Assembly (NCBI GenBank): GCA_903872065.1
Contig: CAIQJJ010000549.1
Coordinates: forward strand, 1 to 40,721
Direction: 5' to 3'
DNA: 40,721 nt
Origin: an uncultured Anaerolineales bacterium
Lineage (GTDB): Bacteria > Chloroflexota > Anaerolineae > Anaerolineales > UBA4823
Shown here one piece after another: positions 1-7,232 of the stretch (position 1 is the stretch's first letter; the number at the start of each line of letters is the position of its first letter). The notes below the pieces were generated by a model. The model saw only the letters and a program-made list of their open reading frames with translations. It was not told the DNA's origin and did not search any database. A program made the translations under genes and the position numbers.

Positions 1-488
1 ACGTCAAAAGGCTGCGCCAGGTGATCGAGGACGAAGCGGACATCCGGGAAATCGGCGGCGATGTGCGGGTCCTGGATCAACACCTGCGGATCGAGCAGAT
101 CGCACGCCAGGCGGTGGCGCGCCAACGCCCGCAGGCCCGCTCGGTTGGCCTCCAATCCACCTTTCACTTCGGGATAGGGGCGCACACCTTTGAAATGAGA
201 GTCTTCGGTCAGCGCATCGAGGGTCGCGGCCACGCCAGGGGCGGTCAAATCCACCCAGCCAACCACACCCACAATCCATGAGTATTTCTGGGCCAGTTCC
301 AACATCCAATAGGCTTCATCTAGCGAAGCATCCGCCTGCACAAGGATGGCAGCGTCTACGCCCGCGGCGGCCATTTCGGGGCGCACATCTCCTGGCAAAC
401 GGTTTTGGTAGAGCGCGGGGGAATCGGGCGTCAGCCAAAAGGGCTTACGCGTCAAATCCCATAGGTGGAGGTGAGTATCAATGCGCAT
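1..488 (-). CDS. Amidohydrolase family 2, sugar-lactonase type (C-terminus off the window)
   Basis: The open frame runs from an ATG at 488 to the left window edge without a stop, giving 162 codons. The N-terminus carries the metal-binding HxH of the amidohydrolase TIM barrel (H6 and H8 in MRIDTHLHLWD). Near the edge is 'FVLDHLAQP', typical of the COG3618 lactonase-like group, which includes L-fuconolactone and similar sugar-lactone hydrolases. The ribosome binding site AGGAG (498-502) is 9 bases before the start. The gene lies downstream of a GH38-like mannosidase on the same strand, and a GH95 fucosidase lies 11 kb away, so a role in deoxy-sugar or sugar-acid breakdown is plausible. The substrate is inferred, not shown. 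The downstream metal ligands and catalytic Asp are outside the window, so completeness cannot be judged. Confidence 0.85.
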   Translation of the reverse strand, partial: MRIDTHLHLWDLTRKPFWLTPDSPALYQNRLPGDVRPEMAAAGVDAAILVQADASLDEAYWMLELAQKYSWIVGVVGWVDLTAPGVAATLDALTEDSHFKGVRPYPEVKGGLEANRAGLRALARHRLACDLLDPQVLIQDPHIAADFPDVRFVLDHLAQPFD

Positions 489-500
489 GGGTCTAATCTC

Positions 501-560
501 CTACTGACTTATCGTGCTGAAGTGGGAAATCGCGCCTTGGTAACGCTCCAAAGAATTCAT
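501..560 (-). CDS. Possible 19-codon ORF between GH38 and amidohydrolase genes
   Basis: A 19-residue frame (MNSLERYQGAISHFSTISQ) starts at an ATG preceded, 8 bases away, by a perfect AAGGAG (569-574). Its TAG stop overlaps the AGGAG of the next gene. It could be a leader or coupling peptide, or the surviving 5' end of a deleted gene. I recognise no family. Only the ribosome binding site and the tidy position between two genes support it. Confidence 0.25.
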   Translation of the reverse strand: MNSLERYQGAISHFSTISQ

Positions 561-580
561 TTCACTCACTCCTTGATGAC

Positions 581-3346
581 TTATTTCATTCGAATGGCGG
601 CTAAACCGCGGGCTGGCAATATCACTCGCACCGTTCCATGCTCTATTGGCAGGATAGCCTGCTTCCTCTCCAGTAGATCGCTGGCCCAGGCCTGTGTGAC
701 GCCCAACTTATGGGCATCCACCGTCACATCCGTTTCCTGACCGTCGCACTCCCACAGGCGCAGGGCGTAACCCTTCCCATCATCGGCGACTTTGAGGCCG
801 GTGACGATCACGTTTGGCGGCGCAACCGAGACGAATGACCCCGCCGGGGGTAGAGCAGACTCGTTCGCCCCGCTTGCCCAGGCGCGCGGCAGGCTTTGGG
901 CGTAATCGGCTGCGAACTGAACCGCTTGTGAATTTTCTCCCGGAAGTATGCTGATGGCATAGCGAAAGGTGAAGTTTTCCTGTCCGCCCTGGCGCACGAG
1001 GAAATCATTGCGGGTGAAATTGTGCAGCGCCAACGACAAAGCCAACGGTGCGTGGGGGTCGGAATCGCCCAGTGGGTCGGCCAGAATCCCCTCGCCGAAC
1101 TGGAACAGGTAGGCATCGGGCGTGGCAAGAACGATCTGCTGTTCGCCCAGGTCGGCGGCCAGGAAGCTCTGCACCGCGGTTGAAGATAGCCCCGACCCCG
1201 GCAGCAGGTCGCCGCCCTGGGATTGCAGCCCCGGACGCAGGATGGCCGCCATTCCATCATAGCGATACTGCGCCGGATTGGTGTTGAAGGGGAAGGCGAA
1301 CCAACTGGCCTGGGGTTCGCTGCTGGCTTCTTTGTAGAGTTCGTTGACGATTTCCAGCCGGGGTGTTGGGTGGTACAGCTTGTAGGTGCTGCGCAGCCGG
1401 GCGCGCAGGCAGATTGTCTCGACGATCAGATGATCGCACAGCGGCCCGCGGCGCAGGGCGATGGATTGTAGCTGCGCCCGGTGCAGGGTTCCGTCGGAGT
1501 GGTACAGATATTCGTTGAGGGTGTACCCGCTGCGCCGTACCAGCTCGCGCCCGCTGCGTTTGTCGAACACGGAATCCAGCCCGCCGTTAACGGTGTTGAC
1601 AAGCAGGCGGAAATGCTCGTTTTCGTAAAGAGTCTTGCCCTCGACGGGTTCCGACAGCGCCACCGAATTTCCACTGCGGCGGACGGTGTACGATTTCCAG
1701 CCGAAGCCGGGCACATCCTGTGCTTCAAAGGACAGGTAATGCTGCATCCAGCCGGGGCCGCGCGTCTCCACCTGGCAGGGGATGGCCTGCCCGCTGACGG
1801 CATCCACCACTTTGTAGGGCGCGGCCTCGTGAACGACGACTTCAACGATCCCGCCGCGCGGCCAGTTATTCGGGTTCGCCACCACCAGGGCCCGGCCACC
1901 TTTGGCGGCTGGGACAAACGCGGCCAGGATGGCGATGGCGCTTTCCAGGGCGCGCGTGCCATCCCGCAGCGCGGCATGGGCATAACCGGCTTTCGTTTCG
2001 TACACATCCTCCTGGTAATCGGCGCTGATCCCGCCGAAATCGTGTTCGGCGAATTGCAACAGGCCGCGCCAGGCTGTTTCGAGCGCCTGGAAACGCTTCG
2101 GGGCGCTGCGCCGTTCGAGGTTCTGGGCCAGCGCGGTCAGCGTCTCGGCCGAAAAGACGGTCTGGCGGGCGCGGCGGTAGAGATTGCTCAGGCGAGCGAT
2201 CTGCGCCGGCCATTCTTCCCAGGCCGTGCCAAAATCGCCGCGCAGAACGGGGAGTCTTTTGGGGTCAAGCTGGCTTTCTATCGCCTGCCAAAAATCGCTC
2301 CAGGTGGCGTCCACCAGGCGGGGATAGTCCCAGCCCTGGGCATTGAACCAGCCGATGAAATCGGTCGCCGCCGTGGTTTGGGGGAATTCGTCGAAGCCAG
2401 TGCCGACCAACAGGATGGCATCGAAAGGATAATCTGCGCAGGCCTCGTAACGGGCGGCGGTCTGTTCAACGTACTCAGCCCGCTCCGCGTTGGAGGCGCT
2501 TTTCCAGAAAATCCAACCCTCGCCGTAACCGCCCCATTTGCCAGTGTCGGCGTATAGATCCCAGCGCAGCAGCACGCGGCGGCCATCGGGCCCTTCCCAC
2601 CACGCCAGCGGGTAGGGGTCGCGCTCCTTCAAATGTGGGTTGCGCAGGTCGTAGGCGCCTTTGATCAGGTGCGAGAATCCCGCTCCGGCCAGCACTGACG
2701 CCATGCCCCAGGAGAGCGAAGGGGCTTCTTCCATCAGGACGGTTTGCACCGGCACACCCTGAGCGCACAGCCAGTGGGCGTACCCGAGCAGGCGAATCAT
2801 TTCTTCCACACTCAAAATTCCTGGTGAGGGAACTAACCAGTTGGCGGCCACTTCCATCTCGCCGCGGCGCAGCTTCGTCAGCAGTTGTTCGCCGCGCTCA
2901 CTTGGCCGCGCCCCCAAATATTCTTCGACACCGATGGATGATTCGAAATTCCAACGCATGTCATGATCCAGCGAGAAGTCGGTCAGGACGTTCAGGCGTT
3001 CGATCACCTGTTCAACCGGGTGGATCCAGCCGTAGTCGAGGTGCTTATCCTGGGCAATGTAGATCGTCCACGGCCGGCAGGGAATGATGCCCCCGCGGAC
3101 TTCCCAACGGCCCTGGGGCGCTTCGACAACCGCCTGGACATCCACATGCCGGTCGAAGGCCGCCAGCCCGCAAGCGAGCACGATTCCATGGGCAGCGGTC
3201 GCTTCGAGGTGGAAGGTCTCACCGCCCCCGGAGAGTTGTACCTGCACCGGGCCGCTGACCGCCTCGGGCAGGTGAATCTTCACCGCCCGGCGCAGTTGGC
3301 CGTCGATGCTGCGAAAATAGGGTGTTCCGATGATGGATTGTGTCAT
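581..3346 (-). CDS. GH38-like alpha-mannosidase
   Basis: This 921-residue protein has the layout of a glycoside hydrolase family 38 alpha-mannosidase, which removes mannose with a retaining, zinc-dependent mechanism. After about 90 residues of N-terminal beta-sandwich comes 'KHLDYGW' (H102, D104), equivalent to the family's HNDPGW zinc site. 'FAEHDFGG' (H435) matches the third zinc ligand region HHDAITGT. The block usually written IDPFGHS aligns with 'MEEAPSLSWGMASVLAGAGF' (205-224), so the nucleophile and zinc Asp appears to be Glu207. The C-terminal half resembles the family's beta-sandwich domains. There is no signal peptide, so it is probably cytoplasmic. The upstream stub ORF ends directly before the ATG. 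The family call is good; substrate linkage is unknown, and the Glu substitution leaves activity uncertain. Confidence 0.8.
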   Translation of the reverse strand: MTQSIIGTPYFRSIDGQLRRAVKIHLPEAVSGPVQVQLSGGGETFHLEATAAHGIVLACGLAAFDRHVDVQAVVEAPQGRWEVRGGIIPCRPWTIYIAQDKHLDYGWIHPVEQVIERLNVLTDFSLDHDMRWNFESSIGVEEYLGARPSERGEQLLTKLRRGEMEVAANWLVPSPGILSVEEMIRLLGYAHWLCAQGVPVQTVLMEEAPSLSWGMASVLAGAGFSHLIKGAYDLRNPHLKERDPYPLAWWEGPDGRRVLLRWDLYADTGKWGGYGEGWIFWKSASNAERAEYVEQTAARYEACADYPFDAILLVGTGFDEFPQTTAATDFIGWFNAQGWDYPRLVDATWSDFWQAIESQLDPKRLPVLRGDFGTAWEEWPAQIARLSNLYRRARQTVFSAETLTALAQNLERRSAPKRFQALETAWRGLLQFAEHDFGGISADYQEDVYETKAGYAHAALRDGTRALESAIAILAAFVPAAKGGRALVVANPNNWPRGGIVEVVVHEAAPYKVVDAVSGQAIPCQVETRGPGWMQHYLSFEAQDVPGFGWKSYTVRRSGNSVALSEPVEGKTLYENEHFRLLVNTVNGGLDSVFDKRSGRELVRRSGYTLNEYLYHSDGTLHRAQLQSIALRRGPLCDHLIVETICLRARLRSTYKLYHPTPRLEIVNELYKEASSEPQASWFAFPFNTNPAQYRYDGMAAILRPGLQSQGGDLLPGSGLSSTAVQSFLAADLGEQQIVLATPDAYLFQFGEGILADPLGDSDPHAPLALSLALHNFTRNDFLVRQGGQENFTFRYAISILPGENSQAVQFAADYAQSLPRAWASGANESALPPAGSFVSVAPPNVIVTGLKVADDGKGYALRLWECDGQETDVTVDAHKLGVTQAWASDLLERKQAILPIEHGTVRVILPARGLAAIRMK

Positions 3347-3439
3347 TTATGCCTCCATAGTCAGCCGCCGCGCCGATTCGTCCAGATGCTCGGCCACCGA
3401 TTGGGAGAGTGTGCTGCGTTCGACGGGTTTGAAGTTCAT
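3347..3439 (-). pseudogene. Truncated FadR/GntR-type regulator N-terminus (30 codons)
   Basis: A 30-codon frame (MNFKPVERSTLSQSVAEHLD...) ends in a TAA that abuts the ATG of the GH38 gene. The opening 'FKPVERSTLSQSVAEHL' resembles the start of FadR/GntR regulators, in which a short strand is followed by helix 1 of the winged helix. The rest of the DNA-binding and ligand domains is absent. A palindrome of the type bound by this family lies 27 bp upstream. I infer an in-frame deletion that left the start, but the stretch is short and the similarity could be coincidental. Confidence 0.4.
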
Positions 3440-3465
3440 GGGATTATTGTAGCAAAATGGCTATA

Positions 3466-3488
3466 GTTATCTGGTCAAACCAGATGAC
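3466..3488. promoter_or_regulatory. Palindromic operator of TGGT-N3-ACCA type
   Basis: ATCTGGTCAAACCAGAT (3469-3485) is a perfect palindrome with 7-bp arms around CAA. It extends to 10-bp arms with one mismatch (3466-3488). The TGGT-N3-ACCA core resembles operators of FadR-subfamily GntR regulators. It lies just upstream of the GntR-like stub and the GH38 operon. Binding is inferred. Confidence 0.5.
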
Positions 3489-3617
3489 CATAACATATCA
3501 GAATCTTGCGCTGAAGTCAATCTGTTGGCAGATAAATTGAGATAGCAGCAAAAGAGCATCTCTGGCCCCTGATGGATCGGATTAACCGCGAGCGCCAGCG
3601 CCGGCGCTTCCTCGTAC

Positions 3618-3636
3618 AGACGGATAATATCCGTCT
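3618..3636. repeat. 19-bp perfect palindrome
   Basis: AGACGGATAATATCCGTCT has 9-bp arms around a single A. It could be a protein-binding site or a small hairpin. No T-tract follows, so a terminator is unlikely. No adjacent promoter is obvious. Confidence 0.5.
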
Positions 3637-3686
3637 CCCGGATCATACCCGCCTCGAAAACGCCCCCACCTGCAGCTCCGACATGG

Positions 3687-3737
3687 ACGGCAAAGATCGC
3701 CGTCAGGCAAAGATCGCCGTCAGGCAAAGATCGCCGT
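3687..3737. repeat. 17-bp tandem repeat, three copies
   Basis: The unit CAGGCAAAGATCGCCGT occurs at 3704-3720 and 3721-3737, and with two changes at its left end at 3687-3703. It lies exactly where the comM remnant loses its reading frame, between residues resembling 'SSDM' and 'PAEVRKYC'. The 51 bp therefore look like an expansion inside a dead gene. There are no spacers, so this is not CRISPR. Confidence 0.85.
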
Positions 3738-3940
3738 CCCGCCGAAGTGCGCAAATACTGCCAACTGGACGATACCGGCCAATCGCTGATGAAGGGCGCT
3801 CAGAGCAGCGCACGCCATGACCCAGCTTCAGCTTTCGGCGCGCGCCTGCCATCGGATTCTCAAGCTGGCGCGCACGATTACCGATTTAGCGGGCAGTGAA
3901 CACATGTCCGGCGCACCTGGCCGAGGCGCTGCAGGTGTAG
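3738..3940 (+). pseudogene. comM: comM/YifB Mg-chelatase-like ATPase, 3' remnant with frameshifts
   Basis: Three successive frames together read like the C-terminal end of ComM (YifB), an AAA+ helicase-like protein that assists branch migration in natural transformation. They are 'PAEVRKYCQLDDTGQSLMK' from 3738, then 'MTQLQLSARACHRILKLA' with 'RTITDLAGSEH' from 3817, then 'PAHLAEALQV' ending in TAG at 3938-3940. At least two frameshifts separate these blocks. No Walker A/B region is present upstream. A weak trace ('NRERQRRRF', near 3580-3610) may belong to the preceding part. This is a decayed fragment with no expected function. Confidence 0.75.
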
Positions 3941-4059
3941 AAGAAATCATAACCGGTCTGGCAATGGAAACAGGCCCATGACAAGGCTTTGCCCGGTTCC
4001 TTAGCGCCGGCAGCGCAAGGCAGGCTGATGGGTAGCTGCCCGCAGCGGGTGCAGCTCAT
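3886..4059 (-). CDS. Possible 57-residue zinc-ribbon-like protein
   Basis: This frame encodes 57 residues with two CxxC pairs, 'CTRC' (C3, C6) and 'CFHC' (C30, C33), plus further cysteines at 15, 43 and 49. That spacing would suit a zinc ribbon. No ribosome binding site is visible before the ATG at 4059, and an in-frame stop lies 21 bases upstream. The 3' end runs antisense to the comM remnant. It may be real, a fragment, or chance in decayed DNA. Confidence 0.25.
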   Translation of the reverse strand: MSCTRCGQLPISLPCAAGAKEPGKALSWACFHCQTGYDFFYTCSASARCAGHVFTAR

Positions 4060-4180
4060 TTGCAGGGTAATCGTCGGTCAGATGTAGGCTGGGCGACGGG
4101 CAGGCGTCAAGCGCCATTGCCTGGATAGGGGTATCATCAGAACAAGATTAGCGCTTGCGACATTTCTTCTCCTCCAAAGC

Positions 4181-4212
4181 AAAAGCCAGGGTTGCTCGTA
4201 ACCCTGGCTTTT
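4181..4212. terminator. Bidirectional intrinsic terminator hairpin
   Basis: Arms of 13 bp (AAAAGCCAGGGTT and its complement) surround the loop GCTCGT. On either strand the GC-rich stem ends in a run of four T. It sits 54 bp beyond the stop of the WD40 gene and would end that minus-strand transcript. It could also stop transcription from the left. Confidence 0.85.
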
Positions 4213-4266
4213 GTGATTCAAAACTCAAGCCGCAATTTGAAAATGGGGGGATTGAGGGGGTAAACT

Positions 4267-4830
4267 TTATGGGCAGGTTGCGCCAGTATTGGTGATGTTG
4301 TAACGGGCGCGTTCATCGGGGGTCAGGTCGCGTGGTAATACATGACACATCGCAGATTTCAATGCCTCAATATCCGTCATCCAAAACTTAACCGTACCAT
4401 CCAAACTGATACTGGCAACCAGATCACCTTTGGGTGAGTAAACAACATTATTGACTAAAGCTGTGTGCCCGACAAAGCGGCGTACTTCCTTTCCGGTTGC
4501 TACATCCCACAAGCGCACTATCCCATCGCTTCCTCCACTTGCCAAATACTGTCCGTCGCTGGAAAAGCCAATATCCCAAATGACACCATTATGACCGGGA
4601 AATTCATAGACCTTTTGTAGGGTTTGGGCATCCCAAAGAGAAATCAAGCCTTTGAGAGTAGCAACAGCGATGTATTTTCCATCATACGAATAAGCCACTG
4701 CTTGCGCGCCGTCCGTAGACAATGTGTTCACCTCCTGCCAGTTCTCACGGCTCCAAAAATGGATTAAATTATCGGCGCCAGCAAATACAATCTGAGTGCC
4801 ATCAGGTGAAAAGGCAACGTCATTTACCAT
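4267..4830 (-). CDS. WD40-repeat protein, probable C-terminal piece of a broken receptor gene
   Basis: The 187 residues form about four WD40 blades, with recognisable 'VAFSPDGTQI', 'ISLWDAQT', 'IGFSSDGQYLASGGSDGIVRLWD' and 'VVYSPKGDLVAS' elements. They end in 'LTPDERARYNITNTGATCP', a tail typical of long Chloroflexota proteins that carry an N-terminal HTH, a central NTPase and C-terminal WD40 repeats. A seven-blade propeller would need more repeats, so this piece cannot close a full ring alone. The ATG overlaps the stop of the upstream HTH ORF by 7 bp in another frame. That could allow coupled translation, but more likely marks a deletion junction. I infer a decayed STAND-type gene lacking its NTPase. 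Confidence 0.7.
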   Translation of the reverse strand: MVNDVAFSPDGTQIVFAGADNLIHFWSRENWQEVNTLSTDGAQAVAYSYDGKYIAVATLKGLISLWDAQTLQKVYEFPGHNGVIWDIGFSSDGQYLASGGSDGIVRLWDVATGKEVRRFVGHTALVNNVVYSPKGDLVASISLDGTVKFWMTDIEALKSAMCHVLPRDLTPDERARYNITNTGATCP

Positions 4831-5018
4831 ATAATGAGCGGGATATTAAGCGCCATGGCCAGGCGTTCAGCGATCTGCACTGACGGGCGCAGGTCGTCAT
4901 ATTCGATTTTGCGTAAGGTAACCGGGGCGCATCCGACGCGCCGGGCCAGTTCATCCTGCGTCAGATCCCGGTCGCGGCGGTGCGTTTTGACGAGTTGTCC
5001 GAAAGATAGTTCAGCCAT
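4824..5018 (-). CDS. XRE-family HTH domain protein, probable N-terminal piece of the same broken gene
   Basis: The 64-residue frame is an XRE/Cro-type helix-turn-helix: 'LTQDELARRVGCAPVTLRKIEYDDLRPS' spans helices 2 to 4, followed by 'AERLAMALNIP'. This exact style opens large Chloroflexota HTH-NTPase-repeat proteins, in which 'AERLA..L.IP' leads into a long ATPase region. Here the frame stops after 'LIIW' and WD40 repeats begin in another frame. A GGGAG precedes the ATG by 6 bases, and a good promoter lies upstream, so it may be expressed as a stand-alone DNA-binding peptide. Confidence 0.7.
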   Translation of the reverse strand: MAELSFGQLVKTHRRDRDLTQDELARRVGCAPVTLRKIEYDDLRPSVQIAERLAMALNIPLIIW

Positions 5019-5056
5019 ATTTCTCTCCCAGGATAAAATTTGCTTCTATGCTCTTC

Positions 5057-5085
5057 ACTATAGCATAGGCCAAAGGCGCATGCAA
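5057..5085 (-). promoter_or_regulatory. Sigma-70-like promoter for the HTH/WD40 pair
   Basis: On the minus strand TTGCAT (5080-5085) is followed, after 17 bp, by TATAGT (5057-5062). Transcription would begin about 30 bp before the HTH start. Confidence 0.5.
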
Positions 5086-5154
5086 GTAGGGTTGGACGTT
5101 TGTATCACTTTTATATCACCTTGACATCCCCTTGAGCGGTTAAACACCCAGGCG

Positions 5155-5163
5155 TGTTATAAT
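5155..5163 (+). promoter_or_regulatory. Extended -10 promoter for the metallopeptidase-like gene
   Basis: TGTTATAAT combines a TGn extension with a perfect TATAAT (5158-5163). The nearest -35 candidate, TTGAGC, is 20 bp away, so the extended -10 probably dominates. Transcription would begin near 5170. That argues for translation from the ATG at 5196, which has an AAGAGG before it, over the ATG at 5175. Confidence 0.55.
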
Positions 5164-5195
5164 CCTCTTGAAACATGCAACAACAAGAGGCCTTT

Positions 5196-6440
5196 ATGCA
5201 GCTCCACACTTCCGTTCACCTGGAAAACTACTTGAATCGCCTTTTGACTGTAACAATGGATGTGCAGTCCCAGCCGGGCGAGCATGACTTCACGCTCTAC
5301 GCATTATCGGTAGAAAATGGAATTTCAGTGGTCAATTGGCAGGTAACGGGCGGTACTGAGCGCCTGGATGGATCAACCATTCATGTGACAGGCGCAGCGT
5401 TCCAGATCCAGTATTCGGTTGAAATCCAGCACCAGGTCTGTCTCGGTTCTGGGATTGAAATTGAATTCACCTACCCCTTTATCAACGAGAATGAAATCTT
5501 TTTTGGCTCAGGAATCCTGCCTGTGCCACAGGAACCCTGCAGCGCGACTTTCCAACTTGTGGGATTGCCAGGCGGTTGGATCGAGTTTTCAAGCCTGGCG
5601 CCGGGCGGTATGCACCCCGAGAAGTTTGATGAATTCTTTTGCTATTGCGCCGCCAATGGAACGCCAGTCACGCATCTTTATCATGGGCAGGCGCAAGATG
5701 TGACTTTCCGTTTACTGACTCAGCACGGGAAATCGCTGCCCATGCCCGCTCAGGCGTTATTTGCCTTCTTTGATGGATATATGGGTTGGCTGGAGCGCTC
5801 TCTGATCCCCTACTCGCGCGCAAATGAGATTAACTTCCTTGTGCTGCAAGCCCCGGCCAATTTTGCTGTTCTCGCAAATCGGCAAACATTTGCCACAGGC
5901 GAAAATGTCTTGAACGGGATTGCATGTTATGCGCCGCCCGATTTGGATTACTTGAGCGGCTATTTTGGCTATACAAGCTACGCTCAATTTTTGTACGAGG
6001 GATTGGCGCATGAACTGTTGCATTATTACACCACGGCCTCGTCCAACGGACGCGAAAAATCTGTGCTTTATCCATCTCCTCACTGCCCATCGTACGCGGT
6101 CCGCTTAATCGCCGATGCTCTGAATATTTACTTTTACAGCCAGTACGTATCAGAACATGTTCCAGAAGCGCGCGACTCGTTTGAAACGTGGGTTGCCCGC
6201 GTCCGGTCGCGACAGCAAAAAACAGGCCGCCGGCAGCCACTGCTTGATTTGCAAATCTTAGATGAACATCTGCAAGCCAAAGGCAGCTCTCTACTGGTAT
6301 TATTCCGAGAAATGGCGCGGTTAAAACTTCATGACCGGCAGCCTTACGTGTCGGCAAAGTTCCTTTTTGACACAATGCGCACTCAGCTTAACATTCTCCC
6401 GATCCAGGCAATCGAAGATGATATACTTACACAAGCCTGA
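5196..6440 (+). CDS. HExxH metallopeptidase-like protein (M61/clan MA style)
   Basis: This is a 414-residue protein, counted from the ATG that follows AAGAGG (5185-5190); an in-frame ATG at 5175 would add seven residues. The N-terminal 200 residues look beta-rich. Residues 272-276 are HELLH within 'GLAHELLHYYTT', the zinc-binding HExxH motif of clan MA peptidases. The layout of a beta-sandwich followed by an HExxH helical domain recalls the M61 glycyl aminopeptidases. I could not identify the third zinc ligand with certainty. There is no signal peptide or TM segment. The stop is 2 bases from the next gene, so the two are probably co-transcribed. An alternative is an inactive M61-like protein. 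Confidence 0.65.
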   Translation: MQLHTSVHLENYLNRLLTVTMDVQSQPGEHDFTLYALSVENGISVVNWQVTGGTERLDGSTIHVTGAAFQIQYSVEIQHQVCLGSGIEIEFTYPFINENEIFFGSGILPVPQEPCSATFQLVGLPGGWIEFSSLAPGGMHPEKFDEFFCYCAANGTPVTHLYHGQAQDVTFRLLTQHGKSLPMPAQALFAFFDGYMGWLERSLIPYSRANEINFLVLQAPANFAVLANRQTFATGENVLNGIACYAPPDLDYLSGYFGYTSYAQFLYEGLAHELLHYYTTASSNGREKSVLYPSPHCPSYAVRLIADALNIYFYSQYVSEHVPEARDSFETWVARVRSRQQKTGRRQPLLDLQILDEHLQAKGSSLLVLFREMARLKLHDRQPYVSAKFLFDTMRTQLNILPIQAIEDDILTQA

Positions 6441-6442
6441 AG

Positions 6443-7204
6443 ATGAAAAATAACCAGGCCCTTATCCAACAACTCCAGGCTGACTTAGAAGCCATCGCCT
6501 CTCCCAAATCCAAAACCTGGTGGGAGAACTACATGCGCCATGTCATTCCCTTTCGCGGAGTGGGTATTCCTCAAATTCGTGAGCGGCTGGAAGCCTGGCG
6601 CACAGCCACAGGTGTGGCAGATTGGGGCAAAGCCGACCAGCTTGAACTGGCGCTAGAATTTTTCGCTTGCCCGATCGCTGAAGATAAGTTGGCAGGGGTC
6701 CTCTTTCTGCAAGATTACCTGTACAATCAGTTCCCCTGGCAGGAGCTGCTGCCGCGTTACGCCGCCCTTTTTGCAGCAGGGCAGATTTTTGATTGGAACA
6801 TCTGCGACTGGTTTTGCGTGCGTGTGCTTGGGCCAACCATTGCCTTGCATGATGGAGACTGCGCCCAAGCCATTGCTGCCTGGCGCAGCGCGGATAACTT
6901 GTGGCAGGCGCGCGCCTCAGTGGTAGCCTTTATGCCAGTAACTGACCAAACCGAACATTACCCACTCATTTACAGCGCTTGCGCCACGCTGATCCAGCGC
7001 GAGGAGCGTTTCGCCAAGACCGCTGTTGGCTGGATTTTACGCGACATGTCAAAGCATGACTCTGCTGGCGTTGTCGCTTTTATCGAACAACATCTCGCAT
7101 CCTTTTCCCTGGAAGCGCTGAAAAACGCCATCAAATATGAGGCCAAAGACTTGCAACAAAGATTGGTGACTCAGTTCAAAGGAAGGAGAGCAGATATTTC
7201 TTGA
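6443..7204 (+). CDS. AlkD-like DNA alkylation repair protein
   Basis: At 253 residues this matches the AlkD family of HEAT-like DNA glycosylases, which excise alkylated purines such as 3- and 7-methyl adducts. Key positions are present: W118 and D122 in 'FDWNICDWF' correspond to the catalytic W and D of Bacillus AlkD (W109/D113), R157 in 'WQARASVVAF' to R148, and W197 in 'AVGWILRDMSK' to W187. 'MRHVIPFRGVGIP' near residue 31 is the usual N-terminal signature. It starts 2 bp after the preceding stop and is probably translated by coupling. It is expected to be cytoplasmic and active. Confidence 0.9.
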   Translation: MKNNQALIQQLQADLEAIASPKSKTWWENYMRHVIPFRGVGIPQIRERLEAWRTATGVADWGKADQLELALEFFACPIAEDKLAGVLFLQDYLYNQFPWQELLPRYAALFAAGQIFDWNICDWFCVRVLGPTIALHDGDCAQAIAAWRSADNLWQARASVVAFMPVTDQTEHYPLIYSACATLIQREERFAKTAVGWILRDMSKHDSAGVVAFIEQHLASFSLEALKNAIKYEAKDLQQRLVTQFKGRRADIS

Positions 7205-7232
7205 GGAAATCGTTTTTTATCAGGAGTTTTAT

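Larger units (their letters stand above)
3489..4180. other. Gene-poor, degraded stretch
   Basis: No convincing intact gene is visible here apart from the doubtful small ORF listed separately. The stretch holds a 19-bp palindrome, a three-copy 17-bp tandem repeat and a frameshifted comM 3' end. It reads as remains of former genes between the mannosidase operon and the HTH/WD40 pair. Confidence 0.6.

Noticed and set aside
1481-2557. 358-codon plus-strand frame
   Set aside because: It is antisense to the GH38 gene, lacks family motifs and a ribosome site, and arises from GC-rich codon bias.
3687-3737. Possible CRISPR array
   Set aside because: The 17-bp units are directly tandem, without spacers.
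3467-3754. 95-codon minus-strand frame upstream of the mannosidase operon
   Set aside because: It crosses the operator-like palindrome, the 19-bp palindrome and the tandem repeat; there is no ribosome site and no family resemblance.
5121-5126. TTGACA as the -35 of the metallopeptidase-like gene
   Set aside because: It is 31 bp from the TATAAT, too far for a sigma-70 promoter; the extended -10 explains the start better.
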